Source: Agrostemma githago | Taxonomy: Eukaryota; Streptophyta; Magnoliopsida; Caryophyllales; Caryophyllaceae | Direction of reading: 5' to 3' | Assembly (NCBI GenBank): GCA_958450325.1 | Contig: OY288244.1 | Coordinates: 36,889,424-36,953,423 of the forward strand | Length of the DNA: 64,000 nucleotides | Part shown: piece after piece, positions 11,826 through 21,968 of the stretch | How the letters are laid out: every line of letters begins with the position of its first letter | Numbering within the stretch: the stretch's first letter is position 1 | Made by a program: the position numbers and the translations under genes | Notes under the pieces: generated by a model | Database searches by the model: none | The model's input: only the letters and a program-made list of their open reading frames with translations | What the model was told of the DNA's origin: nothing

Positions 11826-12364
11826 GAGCCCTCACTCTGACTGAGGCTTGGACAGGGCGAAAGTCAGAGTAGCTACCAGGTCAATCAAGGATTAAAACCC
11901 GGTAGCTTCCGCTCGGGTTGTTTAAGGTCCATTAGACCTGCGCGAAGGGCCCGACGGCCATAGACTAGAAATGTACCTGAGCTGATGACAACTCTGTGGG
12001 GAATTGAACTCGTCGCATAAGACTTAAAATGGGCCTATATGTGGGCTCATCTTGTTAAATGCCGCTGGGGAGTTATGCAAATTGCATGGTCTTGTTTGAG
12101 TCGTTCTGTACATATTTATGCAAAGTAGCAAAGTTTTGCACATAATATTTGTAGGAAAAATGACTCGTGCTGGGGAATTTTTTTTTGAGAAAAGGTTTGA
12201 ATTTGTGAGTTTGTAGGAGTCTTTGAAAATTAGGGAATTTTTTTTGACTCTGAAAAGGAACAGGAATGCTCGGGATGACTTAGCTAAGCCTTGGGGTAAT
12301 GGTTGTATGCTAAATACTCTAGGATTGGGAATCCTAAGGTGAGGAGGAGAAATTGGTTTTATGC
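11826..12364. other. Element F 3' internal region between LTR and antisense gene
   Basis: No coding sequence recognised. It holds F's presumed polypurine tract (minus strand, just inside the LTR at 11826-11845, GAGTGAGGGCTC) and, at its right end, the upstream region of the antisense gene. Confidence 0.5.
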
Positions 12365-12372
12365 TATAAATA
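12365..12372 (+). promoter_or_regulatory. TATA box of the antisense gene in F
   Basis: TATAAATA followed by a C/T-rich stretch, 97 bp upstream of the ATG at 12469. This spacing suits a plant core promoter with a 5' UTR of about 70 nt. It points opposite to F's own LTR promoter. Confidence 0.65.
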
Positions 12373-12468
12373 CCCTCTCCTTGCTTCATAAATTTTCACA
12401 ATTCCCACAATTCCTTAAAGAAAAGAATAAACCCTGAAAAATTTATTCTTTCTTTTAGCAAATTAATT

Positions 12469-14171
12469 ATGGGGATCGACCGATTAGTTGGAATGCTGCA
12501 TGAATGGTCCAAATATTTCAGAGATGCCGATAGGGCTATCCTAAATCAGAATGGCGTTACCCAATTGTCCGTGATCCGTCAGATGCAAGTGGATCGTCAC
12601 TTCTTGGATGCTTGCCTGTCCTATTGGGACGATACTTATCATGTATTTGGTTTTCCTCGAGGAGAGATTTGCCCTATCCCTGAGGAAATTGCTGCTGCAG
12701 GAGGATGGAATCCCATACTTCGCCCTGCTATCCCTTTTTCGGTTTCTGACCCGAGGAGGAAGTTGCGGGAATTTTTAGGGCTTTCTCATATGGAGGTATC
12801 CCGTATGCTAGAAGGAGATACCGTTTCCTTGATCGATTTAGCTGAAAAATTTATGAACCCGGATGACGTCCGGGTCAGGCCGGTCCATAGCCGTAGGGCC
12901 TTTACTTTTTGTATGCTCCATGTCTATGCCTTCGAAGGGCATATGGATTTATTATCTTGCATGGGCCACGTTAGACTTTTCACTGTGGTTGATCTGATGG
13001 AGACGGAGCATAGCCCGGCTTGGTTTATTACAGGAGAAATTATCCAGGGTTTGGATAATCGCAAGAGGGATACGTCAGTCCGGCTGACTGGGAGTACCCG
13101 TCTTCTACAGGTATGCCGTTTTTGATTTTTTTCGGCTTTTCCCGATTTTTCCGGTTTTTTTTCCGATTTTCTCGATTCCTGCGGTTTTCCCGGTTTTCGC
13201 GTTTTTTAGGTTTTTTTTACGCGATTTTGACGTTTTTTTGTGATTTTGATTTTTTTTGCGGGTTTTTCAGCTGTGGATGTTCGAGAGGCTATCAATCTTG
13301 GATCCTCCCCTAGACGTGAGCCGGTATCAACCCAGGCAAGTAATGGCGAGGAGACGAGCTATTGCCTTTTCTCGCTTCAATACCCAAAAAATACTGGGAT
13401 GAGGTGCTATCCTTCCGTGGAGGCCTACTGATCCGCTGGGCCGTGCCATGGTGGCCTATCTACGTTTGGACCGGCTTGGAGTCCCGAGACAGGGCTAGAT
13501 ATCAGGTAATCCTATCTTTTAGCCAGACAATTCACCTCTTTCCCGATCGCATACTTAGGCAATATGGTCGGGTGCAAAGAATCCCGGAAATTGAGGCAGT
13601 CGTGAGTGAATCTACTCAGTTGACGGATGTAATGTGTGACACCTGGATGCAAAGGTGGTATACACGAGCTACTTGGCCCATTCCCAGAAATCCTCATTCG
13701 ATTTGGGTAACTGACTCTTATGTGAGATGGACAAGAGCTGATTCAGCTAAAACCCGAGCTGCCTTGAAAACTGACGATGCCTATGACCTATTACGCCGGG
13801 AGCATGCTAAAGATAATAGAAGCTTCTTTGCCGAAGAAGCTACTCCGACAGGTCAGAAAGGGAGATCTAGGACTCAGACTGAAGGGTCCAGTACTAAGGG
13901 TGCATGGGGGAAAGTGAGCCCCCAGACGGAATTAGAAAGGAGACTAGGGCCAAGGCTGGCGGTTAAGGACCGACTTGGTCCTCGAGACAAGCTTCCCGAA
14001 CCCGTTAGGGCTCGGCTTGAACCGGTGCAAATGGTGGACGACCCAAAATCGAAGAAGCGGGTTCGAACTAAAGAAATTCCCCTTGTGATTAGGGAACGTT
14101 CGCCCCCACCCCGTCGGCCTCGGGCTCCACGTGACCCGAAAGATAAGGGGAAAGGAAAAATGTACGAGTAG
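12469..14171 (+). pseudogene. Antisense plant-mobile-domain-like gene of element F (one intron, one frameshift)
   Basis: Exon 1 is 12469-13110 (214 codons) and ends CTACAG before GTATGC. A T-rich 160-nt intron (13111-13270) ends TTTTTCAG. Exon 2 begins CTGTGGATGTTC in phase and runs to 14171. A one-base frame change in the A-run at 13386-13391 splits exon 2. The protein has the look of the plant mobile domain / DUF7745 group: LDACLSYWDDTYHVFGFPRG, ICPIPEEIAA, FLGL, then DRILRQYGRVQRIP in exon 2, where family members usually have a D-R-V-L-R-Q-F/Y-G run. The tail (about 13850-14171) is basic and Pro/Arg-rich. Plant mobile domains occur in host silencing factors (MAIN/MAIL1) and in transposons. 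Here the gene lies antisense, between integrase and the 3' LTR. Its role in the element is unknown. Confidence 0.75.
13111..13270 (+). other. Predicted intron of F's antisense gene
   Basis: GT at 13111-13112 and AG at 13269-13270. The intron is dominated by T-runs while both sides are coding. Joining keeps phase (exon 1 length is a multiple of three). Frames through the intron give only Phe/Arg-rich nonsense. Confidence 0.7.
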
Positions 14172-14559
14172 TCTCCTAAATTTATTATTTAAGTATTACT
14201 ACTATTTTTGTGGTGTGATTTTGTTTGTGTTTTTTTTTGTGATGTATTTTTGAAATTCCCGAGTTTATTGGTTTTTCTTAAATAATAAAAAGACATATTA
14301 GTGAGTACCGTTCCCGTCTTTTCGTTATTGCAGTGGTTGTACCCCTTTTGAGGGGGTTGCCTACGTATCCAAAATTAATGGAATCAAACCTTCCGTAGTT
14401 CAGAAGTATTTTTGCAATTTTTCGAAATACATCAAGATTATTAATTCGAGATGTGTAACGGTAGGATAAATAATCCTAGCTTATTGACTTGCTTAAAATT
14501 TTTGAAAATTCATAAAAAGGCAATTTTTATAAATTTTGCAAATGACATTGAGATAGGGT
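14172..14559. other. Spacer between convergent integrase and antisense gene
   Basis: About 390 bp of AT-rich DNA between the stop of the antisense gene (plus strand) and the stop of integrase (minus strand). It would hold both 3' ends; no ORF is recognised. Confidence 0.5.
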
Positions 14560-15117
14560 TTATGGATAGTAACGCTTCAGCTGGTCCAAGTTTATTGGGT
14601 TGACGAACTCGTTTCCGTCCAAGTCCATTAGCATTACTGCTCCTCCTGAAAGAATTTTCTTCACTAGATATGGCCCAGCCCAATTGGGTTTGAATTTTCC
14701 CCTTGGGTCAACTGGTAGTAAAGCTCGACCAGATTTTAGGACTAGATCGCCCTCTTTGATATTCCTGGGCTTGACCCTTTTGTTAAAAGCCCGTTGGATC
14801 CTTTTCTGATATATCTGAATATTATTCAGAGCCCGGGATCGTCGTTCGTCTAAGAGGACTAGTGAGTCATATCGGGCTTGGACCCAATCTGCTTCAGGTA
14901 CCTGGCTCTCGAGCAGAATCCTAAGGGATGGTACTTCTAGCTCGACTGGATGGACTGCTTCCATTCCATATGTCAGATAGTATGGAGTTGCTCCGGTTGC
15001 AGTTAGAATTGATGTCCGATATCCCCATAAGGCAAAGGGTATCTTGTCGGGCCAGTCCCGGTAATTCTCAGCCATTTTTTTTAGAATGGTGACAATTGTC
15101 TTATTGGCTGCCTCCAC
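14560..15117 (-). pseudogene. Element F integrase C-terminal part
   Basis: Starts with MEAANKTIVTILKK, carrying the third catalytic residue, the Glu of the D,D(35)E triad. It then reads WGYRTSILTATGATPYYLTYGMEAV and the C-terminal DNA-binding part (VKPRNIKEGDLVLK, GPYLVKKIL). The upstream half is in the same reading frame at 15160-16242, separated by a single TAA (about 15157-15159). Confidence 0.9.
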
Positions 15118-15159
15118 CGCTCCATTTGTTTGGGGACGGTAAGGCGACGATGTATGCCT

Positions 15160-16242
15160 TTAGATCTTGTACTTTTCCAGCAAAGTGGCTGTTTCAGCTT
15201 GGAAATGGGTCCCGTGATCGCTGATGAATTCGTGCGGAATCCCGTATCGACATATAATCTTGTTTTGGATAAATTTAGCCACATGTTTGGCATTCAAGAC
15301 CCGGTATGACTCGGCTTCGACCCATTTAGTGAAATAGTCAATAGCCACTAGGATGAAGCAGTGACCTCCCGTCCCGGAAGGGTTTACTTTCCCAATTATA
15401 TCAATTCTCCATGTTGAGAATGGCCATGGTGACATCATTGTATATAATAGGGATGAAGGCATATGCTGAACATTGGCAAAAATCTGACAGTTTTGACAGT
15501 GTTTAACATACGACTGACAGTCAGTTTCCATGCTATTCCAGTAATAACCGAGTCTTGCGATTTTCCGGGCCAACATATGGGCGTTCATATGTGGACCGTT
15601 TTCACCATCATGTACCTCGGCCATGACTCTTTCGGCTCGAGTTTTGTCAATGCATAGAAGTAAAGCCCCCTGTGCTGTCTTCTTATATAACTGTCCATCG
15701 TCTGTGCGGATGAACTGAGTTGCCCATCTTCGTAGAGCTTTCTTGGCCCGGTTTTCAGCTCCCGGAGGATATTCACCTGACGTTAAGTAGGTTAGAACAG
15801 CATGATACCAAGGTTCTGGATCAGTTATTTCAATATCTTGGATAGCGTGGATGTATGCCGGCTCAGACCGCCTTTCGGCGCAAATGGGCATGCTGGTTAG
15901 ATGTGCTGGGATATTCAGTAAAGATGCTAATTTTGAGAGAGCATCTGCAAACTGGTTTTCTTCCCGAGGCAGATAAATGTACTCCACTTTTTGGAATTGT
16001 TTTTCGAGAACCCTTACTCGTGCTTGGTAAGCCACGAGATTTGCGTTCTGAGTCTTCCATTTTTGTAGGGTTTGATTTATGACTAGTGATGAGTCACCGT
16101 GGACCTGGAGGTTTGTTACTCCTAAATCAGCGGCGGCTTGCAGTCCATGAATGCATGCTTCGTACTCGGCTGCGTTGTTAGTCACGTCAAAATCTAGTTT
16201 GATAGATAGCGGGGTGTGTTCCCTTTGTGGTGAGATTAGCAA
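15160..16242 (-). pseudogene. Element F archaeal-type RNase H and integrase N-terminal half
   Basis: Residues 1-130 are the second RNase H (VTNNAAEYEACIHGLQAA, VHGDSSLVINQ, ENQFADALSKLASLL). Residues about 215-265 are the zinc-binding domain of integrase (EVHDGENGPHMNAHML, CQSYVKHCQNCQ). Then the catalytic core has its first Asp in WRIDIIGKV and its second in EFISDHGTHF. The domain order is as in Tat elements. The frame is preceded by a TAG (about 16291-16293) and closed by a TAA, both consistent with single point changes, so the polyprotein is cut into pieces. Confidence 0.9.
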
Positions 16243-16293
16243 GATCCCGACACCAAATCCTCGGAAGTTGGATGCTCCGTCAAAATACAGATC

Positions 16294-16740
16294 CTATGTG
16301 TCGGTGTTTGTATGGAATATGTCTTCATCTGGGAAGGCCCAAGTATCGGTGTGTTCTTCCTCGGATACCGGACTATCGGCGAGGAATTCCGCTACTACCC
16401 GGCCTTTGATGGCTTTTAAAGGTACGAACTTGAGGTCGAACTCAGCTAGCATTAAAGTCCATCTGGATATACGGCCGTTGAGGATGGGCTTCTCGAATAG
16501 ATACTTGATTGGATCCATTTTGGATAGTACATGTACCTCGTGGCTAAGCATGTAGTGTCGGAGCTTTTTAGTAGCCCATACTAAAGGTAGACACGTCTTC
16601 TCGAGCATGGTGTACTTGCATTCGTATTCCAAGAACTTTTTACTGATGTAGTAAATAGCCCGTTCTTCGGAATCGACCGTCTGGGCTAGCATAGCGCCCA
16701 TGGTCGTCTTGGTTGTTGTCAGGTATAGCGACAGAGGCAA
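16294..16740 (-). pseudogene. Element F RNase H (gypsy type)
   Basis: The gypsy RNase H that normally follows reverse transcriptase: LSLYLTTTKTTMGAMLAQ, AIYYISKKFLEYECKYTMLEK, LVWATKKLRHYMLSHEVHVLSKMDPIKYLF, and the Tat-type linker GRISRWTLMLAEFDLKFVP. Stops lie on both sides (about 16291 and 16738). It would degrade the RNA strand of the RNA:DNA hybrid. Confidence 0.85.
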
Positions 16741-17759
16741 ACCATGCTAAGGTGGCATTAACACCGGTGGAGAGGATAGAATCTCCTTGATCTTATCGAA
16801 AGCCATTTGACATTTGTCGTCCCATAGTGTTCGTTCTCCTATCTTCAGTTTCTTGAAAATGGGTTCACATACCATGGTTAGCTTATATATTGGACTTTCC
16901 CGAGAAACCCCCTTATCTCCTTTTCGGTTTTAGGCGGTTGCATCTTGGCTATGGCCTTGATCTTTGCTGGGTCAACTTTGATGCCACGTTGGCTGACAAT
17001 GTGGCCTAGTAGCTTGCCCAATGTTACCCCGAAACTGCATTTTTGAGGGTTTAACCTCATGTTGTACTTGCGTAGTCGGGTGAAGAACTTCCTTAGGGCT
17101 GCAATGTGCCCGTTTCGGTCCTTGGACTTGACAATCATGTCGTCGACGTAGACCTCCACTTCCTTATGCATCATGTCATGCAATAAAGTGGTGGTGGTCC
17201 GTTGATAAGTGGCACCGGCGTTAATAAGCCCAAATGGCATCACGGTATAGCAGTAAGTCCCCCAAGGTGTGATGAAGGTGGTTTTACTCACGTCTTCTTC
17301 CGCCATTTTGATCTGATTATATCCGGCATACCCGTCCATGAATGATAGAAGGGCATGGTCGGCCGTGTTATCCACCAATATGTCGATGTGTGGCAACGGA
17401 AAATCATCTTTTGGGCTAGCCTTATTAAGGTCCCAAAAATCTACACATACTCGGACTTTGCCATCCTTTTTGGGTACTGGTACTATGTTTGCAACCCAGT
17501 CTGGATATTCAGACACTTAGATAAAGCCCGCTTTGAATTGTTTATCGACTTCTTCCTTGACTTTGAGAGACCATTCGGGCCTCATTCTTTGGAGTTTCTG
17601 TTTTACCGGCTTGTACCCGTCTTTGATGGGTATTCGGTGTTCGGCTATCTCCCGGTCTATTCCTGGCATGTCCTTGTAGGACCAGGCAAAGACGTCTTTG
17701 AATTCCTGGAGGAGATCTGTGAATTGTTGTTTCTCCTCGGGATCTAAAAATAGGCCCAA
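16741..17759 (-). pseudogene. Element F reverse transcriptase (three fragments)
   Basis: 17759-17517 has the N-terminal part (FAWSYKDMPGID, HRIPIKDGYKPVKQKLQRM). After one stop, 17516-16878 carries the core: VPKKDGKVRVCVDFWDLNKA, FMDGYAGYNQIKM, TFITPWGTYCYTVMPFGL, and the catalytic box VYVDDMIVKS. Then the thumb (LNPQKCSFGV, GFLGKVQYIS). A further break near 16875 separates the connection region from RNase H. The active-site aspartates are present, so inactivation is by stops, not by loss of the site. Confidence 0.9.
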
Positions 17760-17840
17760 CTTAAGTATCTGAGGTTCTAAAGGGGTTCCTACGTTGATGG
17801 AATCAGTTTCTTCGATTACCGGATCTCGGGACTCCCTTTG

Positions 17841-20800
17841 TTAGAGTTGCTCGATTAGATGCGGAGGCAATGGTACCTGTTCGTCGGGTTTCCCAATGTC
17901 ATTGCAAGTAAGATTTTTGAAAATATTTTGGAAATAAGCCAAGTCGTAAGCAGAACGGTTATCGTTATTATTGATAGTGAATTTTGAAAATAGCTCGAAG
18001 AGAGCTGCCATCTGATCGTTGGTCAGAGGCGGGATAGGAAGAGCCCTTGGGACAGACTCCGGGGCTCCCGATGGTGTGACTAAAGAAGGGAGAGGGGTTA
18101 CAGACTCGATCCTAGTACTGGACCCTCTAGACTTTGACTCAGACTCCGATTCTGACTCTGACTCGGACTCGGACTCGGATTCGGCAGCATGCATATCTCC
18201 TTCACCAGTAGTTAGCTTGTAGACTCGACCCTGACTGTCGGTCCATTTAGTTGTCCTCCAAGCTCTCTTCCCAGTGTTGGCACCAACTTCAGAGATCAGC
18301 TTGGTTGGATCAAACCTGCTGCTGCGGAGAATCAAGCTGACTAACTCCTGTTTAGGGGTCGGGACGACCTTGTCTTCCCCGAAGTGTAGTCCTAGAATGG
18401 GCTCAGTATTGTTTGTGCCCTCCTTTGATTCAGCCTGGATAAGGGCGAAGATGTCATCTGGGATGAAATTGCATTCCCGAGCCAGTTTGGTCCCGGGATA
18501 TGAGATGGTGGGCTGATAGAGGCCCATTTGGATAGATCCGAACACTGGGGTGACGAATGTAACCGCATTGGTTTGGTTTGTGCACCCGGGCGTCATGGCG
18601 TAGCCTAGACCGAGGCGAGATTGCTCATTATTTAGGGCTTCGATAATCTTTCCAGCTGGAAGATAGGGCCTTGATGTGACTCCTGGTAGGCAACCCAGGT
18701 TCTGTAGCATCGTATTGATGTTAGTAGTGAAGTATGGCCGGAAAAGGTATTCTTCCTCGATCATTCCCACGAAGTTGAATCCTCGTGGGTCGGCTGAGCC
18801 TGCCGTGTTGCAGCTTGACACGGTTATGGGAGTAGCTTCAAGAGTGACGATCCTATCTTGTAAAGGTAGCTTGACCTTCCTGTGAAGAGTGGAAGACACA
18901 GCTTTGACCGCGTGAATCCATGGTCTCCCAAGTAGCAGATTGAAAGATGAAGTAACATCGATCACTTGGAATTCTAACTCCTTCTCGATCGGGCCCGTTA
19001 TGATTGTTAGTTTAACGGCCCCAACAACCGATTTTGGGCTCCCATCAAAAGCCTGGATAGTTTTTGCAGTCGGGAGGTAGTCAGTCTCGGTAATGTCGAG
19101 GGCCTTGGCTGTCCTTAAAGGAAGGACGTTTACTGCGGACCCGTCATCAATCAAGGTCATCGGGAAATACTTGTTGCGGCAGATCACCGTGATGTATAGG
19201 GCCAAGTTATGGGTGGTCCCGAAAGGTGGAAGGTCGGATTCGGTGAAGGTGATAAGTGGGCCTTCTCGTTTAGACTTGTCCTTGAGGTGTGGCAAGATTG
19301 TGGCTACAATCTCGGTGGGGGTAACCGATGAGTCGACCTTTATTTCATCAAGGGCCCTAGTAAGTGCCGCCCGATGTTCTTGTGAACTAACCAAAAGCTG
19401 CCATATAGTAATGTCAGTTCGGACCCTCTTTAGTTGCCTGACTAGGGCCGTGTCGGCGTTTGGCTCTTCAGGAGTGAGTTCTGTCCTGGAAGGTTCAGTG
19501 ACGGTTTCCGGAGTGGCGAGACTGGCCGTGATGGTGTGTGTGCCGGCCAGAGCTCTGGCTTTAGCTTTCCAGATTTCTTCGATGGTGACGGGGACAGCCT
19601 CCCCCTTAACCAAGTAAACATCATCTTCATCGTCGTTCCACATCCCATTGATTTGGGGAATGAAAGGGGAAATGAGATGAGAGCAGTTGACTACTTCTCC
19701 AGTAAAAATGGCGTGAGTAGCAAGAGGATTATTTTTGTTACTTGGCTTGTCACTAGGTAGTGGTACCTTCCCACTTTCGATCAGATCTTGGATAAGATGC
19801 TTCAACTTCCAGCATTTCTCCGTGTCGTGCCCATTGCCTTGATGATAGTGGCAATAGGTCTGAATGTTGTAGCTTTTGGATCGCTTTTCCACGGAAACTT
19901 CCGGAATTGGGCCTATCGGTTGGATTAGGCCTTTCGAAGACAGCCTTTGTAAGGCATTAGCATATGTTGTCCCTATGTCGGTGAATACCCGATTTGGAGT
20001 ATTCTTTTTGGTCGAGGTGTCCAGTGAGTTAACCTCGTCGAAGATGCTTCGGGCCGCCGTTGTGGTTGCGGGCTTGCTGGAGGATGAACTGGCTCCTTGA
20101 TACCCCTTGGTAGAGGCCTTAGTAAGGTTCTCTAGCCTTAGATCATCTTCGATTCTAGTACCCATTTCGGTCAAAGTGGCGAAGTCGGGTATGATGGCGT
20201 ACCTGAGATGGACTCGGTAAGCGGGGAGGAGGTTTTTGACAAAGGCCTCCACTAGTACCTTTTCAGTGGCCTTGTCCACCAGCTTAACACTTTCGGTCCT
20301 CCACCTTTGAAGGTATTTGGTGAAACCCTCCTTAGGCTCTTGGGCCATAACTTCCAGAGTACGCATGGTAGTCTGGATTTCAGCATTGTCCGCGTAGTTT
20401 CGTGCGAATTCCATTGCAACATCGTCCCAAGTTTTGTATTTCTTGGGGTCAAGCCTGTAGTACCAGGCTTTCGGGTGCTTTTCCAGAGAGGAAGCAAAGA
20501 GATGCTTGAACATGGTCGATTTGACCCCCTTAACAGCCATAAAGTCCTTGAAAGCCCGAATATGAAGTACCGGGTCTTCAGTCCCGTCGAACATTGGCAA
20601 GCCCGTTAAGTTGAGGTTAGCGGGCAGTTCATCGGTTAAGGGTGAATAAATGCGAGCATTTTCCGTGAGAATAGTGTTTCTAGTGGTCGAATGGACCTGT
20701 TCCTGCAGCTTTTGGACCGCGCCGGCCAATGCGGCCAAGGGTCCGTCATCTTCTATCGAAGCATTGGGGGTTCCTTGTTCCACGACACTAACCCGAGTGA

Positions 20801-20891
20801 CGATGGCAATCTGGTCCTCCCGCATTTTCCTCAATTGGTCATGGATTTGGGTCAACGAGGCGGTCAAGTCGTCTATGGCTTGTTGTGTCAT
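17841..20891 (-). CDS. gag-pro: Element F gag-protease polyprotein (1016 aa, open)
   Basis: An uninterrupted frame starting MTQQAIDDLTASLTQ. A coiled-coil-like N-terminus is followed by the Gag core (about 100-260: MFDGTEDPVLHIRAFKDFM, WYYRLDPKKYKTWDDV, EGFTKYLQRWRTESVKL). A CX2HX4HX4C finger follows (CHYHQGNGHDTEKC, about 365). The aspartic protease site reads LIDDGSAVNVLP (about 605) with the later motif LLLGRPWIHA. The long C-terminal region has a G-patch-like RLGLGY and a Ser-Glu repeat of about 9 units (about 935). It is the longest open frame in the window, next to a pol full of stops. Gag builds the particle; protease cuts the polyprotein. Confidence 0.9.
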   Translation of the reverse strand: MTQQAIDDLTASLTQIHDQLRKMREDQIAIVTRVSVVEQGTPNASIEDDGPLAALAGAVQKLQEQVHSTTRNTILTENARIYSPLTDELPANLNLTGLPMFDGTEDPVLHIRAFKDFMAVKGVKSTMFKHLFASSLEKHPKAWYYRLDPKKYKTWDDVAMEFARNYADNAEIQTTMRTLEVMAQEPKEGFTKYLQRWRTESVKLVDKATEKVLVEAFVKNLLPAYRVHLRYAIIPDFATLTEMGTRIEDDLRLENLTKASTKGYQGASSSSSKPATTTAARSIFDEVNSLDTSTKKNTPNRVFTDIGTTYANALQRLSSKGLIQPIGPIPEVSVEKRSKSYNIQTYCHYHQGNGHDTEKCWKLKHLIQDLIESGKVPLPSDKPSNKNNPLATHAIFTGEVVNCSHLISPFIPQINGMWNDDEDDVYLVKGEAVPVTIEEIWKAKARALAGTHTITASLATPETVTEPSRTELTPEEPNADTALVRQLKRVRTDITIWQLLVSSQEHRAALTRALDEIKVDSSVTPTEIVATILPHLKDKSKREGPLITFTESDLPPFGTTHNLALYITVICRNKYFPMTLIDDGSAVNVLPLRTAKALDITETDYLPTAKTIQAFDGSPKSVVGAVKLTIITGPIEKELEFQVIDVTSSFNLLLGRPWIHAVKAVSSTLHRKVKLPLQDRIVTLEATPITVSSCNTAGSADPRGFNFVGMIEEEYLFRPYFTTNINTMLQNLGCLPGVTSRPYLPAGKIIEALNNEQSRLGLGYAMTPGCTNQTNAVTFVTPVFGSIQMGLYQPTISYPGTKLARECNFIPDDIFALIQAESKEGTNNTEPILGLHFGEDKVVPTPKQELVSLILRSSRFDPTKLISEVGANTGKRAWRTTKWTDSQGRVYKLTTGEGDMHAAESESESESESESESESKSRGSSTRIESVTPLPSLVTPSGAPESVPRALPIPPLTNDQMAALFELFSKFTINNNDNRSAYDLAYFQNIFKNLTCNDIGKPDEQVPLPPHLIEQL

Positions 20892-21950
20892 GGCTCGAGT
20901 GAAGGGTGGCCTGTCTGTAAGAGCACCGCGTAATTATCAACTTAACCCGAATACTAAGAAAAGTACATCCCGAGCAAGGGAAAAGGAAGAAGACTAAAAC
21001 GGTAATGACTCGGAAAAGACACCTAGACGGGTGACTTGTGAAAAGGTGGGTCTTCCTCAGGATCCAACTACGTGGGTTGGGCCCTGTCCGAAGGAAGGTT
21101 CACGTGAGACATTCCCAGACTTTAGACTCGATTGTGTAACTGGGCCAACCTTTGTAGGAGTATGTCCTACGTAGGTGGGCCTTGCCTTAGTAAAACAAGG
21201 CGGTCTGGGATAGGGGGAAACTCGTGATGTAAGATCGACAGAGTTTCGACGCTAGAGACTTCAACGACTTATGACACGACCCGACACTGCTAAATACGGG
21301 AAGTCCTAGGAAGAGGAAGTTTTGAAATATGATATTTTTTGAAAAGCCCGAAAAATTCGGGGTGGAACCGGCCCGTTTTCGAGAAAAACGGAAAAGATGG
21401 GCCGGGTGACGGTTTGAAAGTTCGAAAATAATTTCGAGTTTTGAATTGGGCATAATACCGACTAGAAAAGGCTATTTTGAGTAAAATCATAAGTCCTAAA
21501 TTCGGTATATGTCCGGGGTTTTTGAAATTGGATATTTTGAAAAGGATGCAAAATTTTGAAAATGACGGTTTTTTGAAAAAGATGTGGATCAAGTAGCACG
21601 TAGTCATTGAAACAGTATAATGACGCCATGTATGCTCTTAAGCTAAGTCTCGGTCAGTCTATAAGGGTCTATACCAGTGTACATAGCCTATCGAGAATCG
21701 GCGCGGACTCCCTAAATCGAGTTGATCTTAGGACATGCCGTAAAACCCATACGAATCGGCAAATGGACACCTTTTACATATCCAATTTGGACTACATAAA
21801 TGGTATAGTGGGACGTCGGTCACCAGTACCGGCCCGGGAAAGATGGGGTTATGCATGAACCGTAAAACTAAAACGCGTATTGTACTAGTCAAACGATTTC
21901 TATTCGAGTCTCACCCTGAGGATACCGAAGGTTAGTAACGCATCAGTAAA
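20892..21950 (-). other. Element F 5' leader
   Basis: About 1.06 kb between PBS and gag with no ORF of recognisable type. Ogre elements have an extra ORF1 here; this copy does not. Confidence 0.6.
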
Positions 21951-21968
21951 TCCCCAACGGAGTCGCCA
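21951..21968 (-). other. Element F primer-binding site (tRNA-Arg type)
   Basis: Minus strand TGGCGACTCCGTTGGGGA, three bases from the LTR. It resembles the tRNA-Arg-type PBS known for Ogre-like elements. Confidence 0.8.

Noticed and set aside
18019..20997. Plus-strand ORFs opposite F's gag-protease (e.g. 19093-19617)
   Set aside because: Shadow frames of a long, well-supported minus-strand coding region; no motifs of their own.
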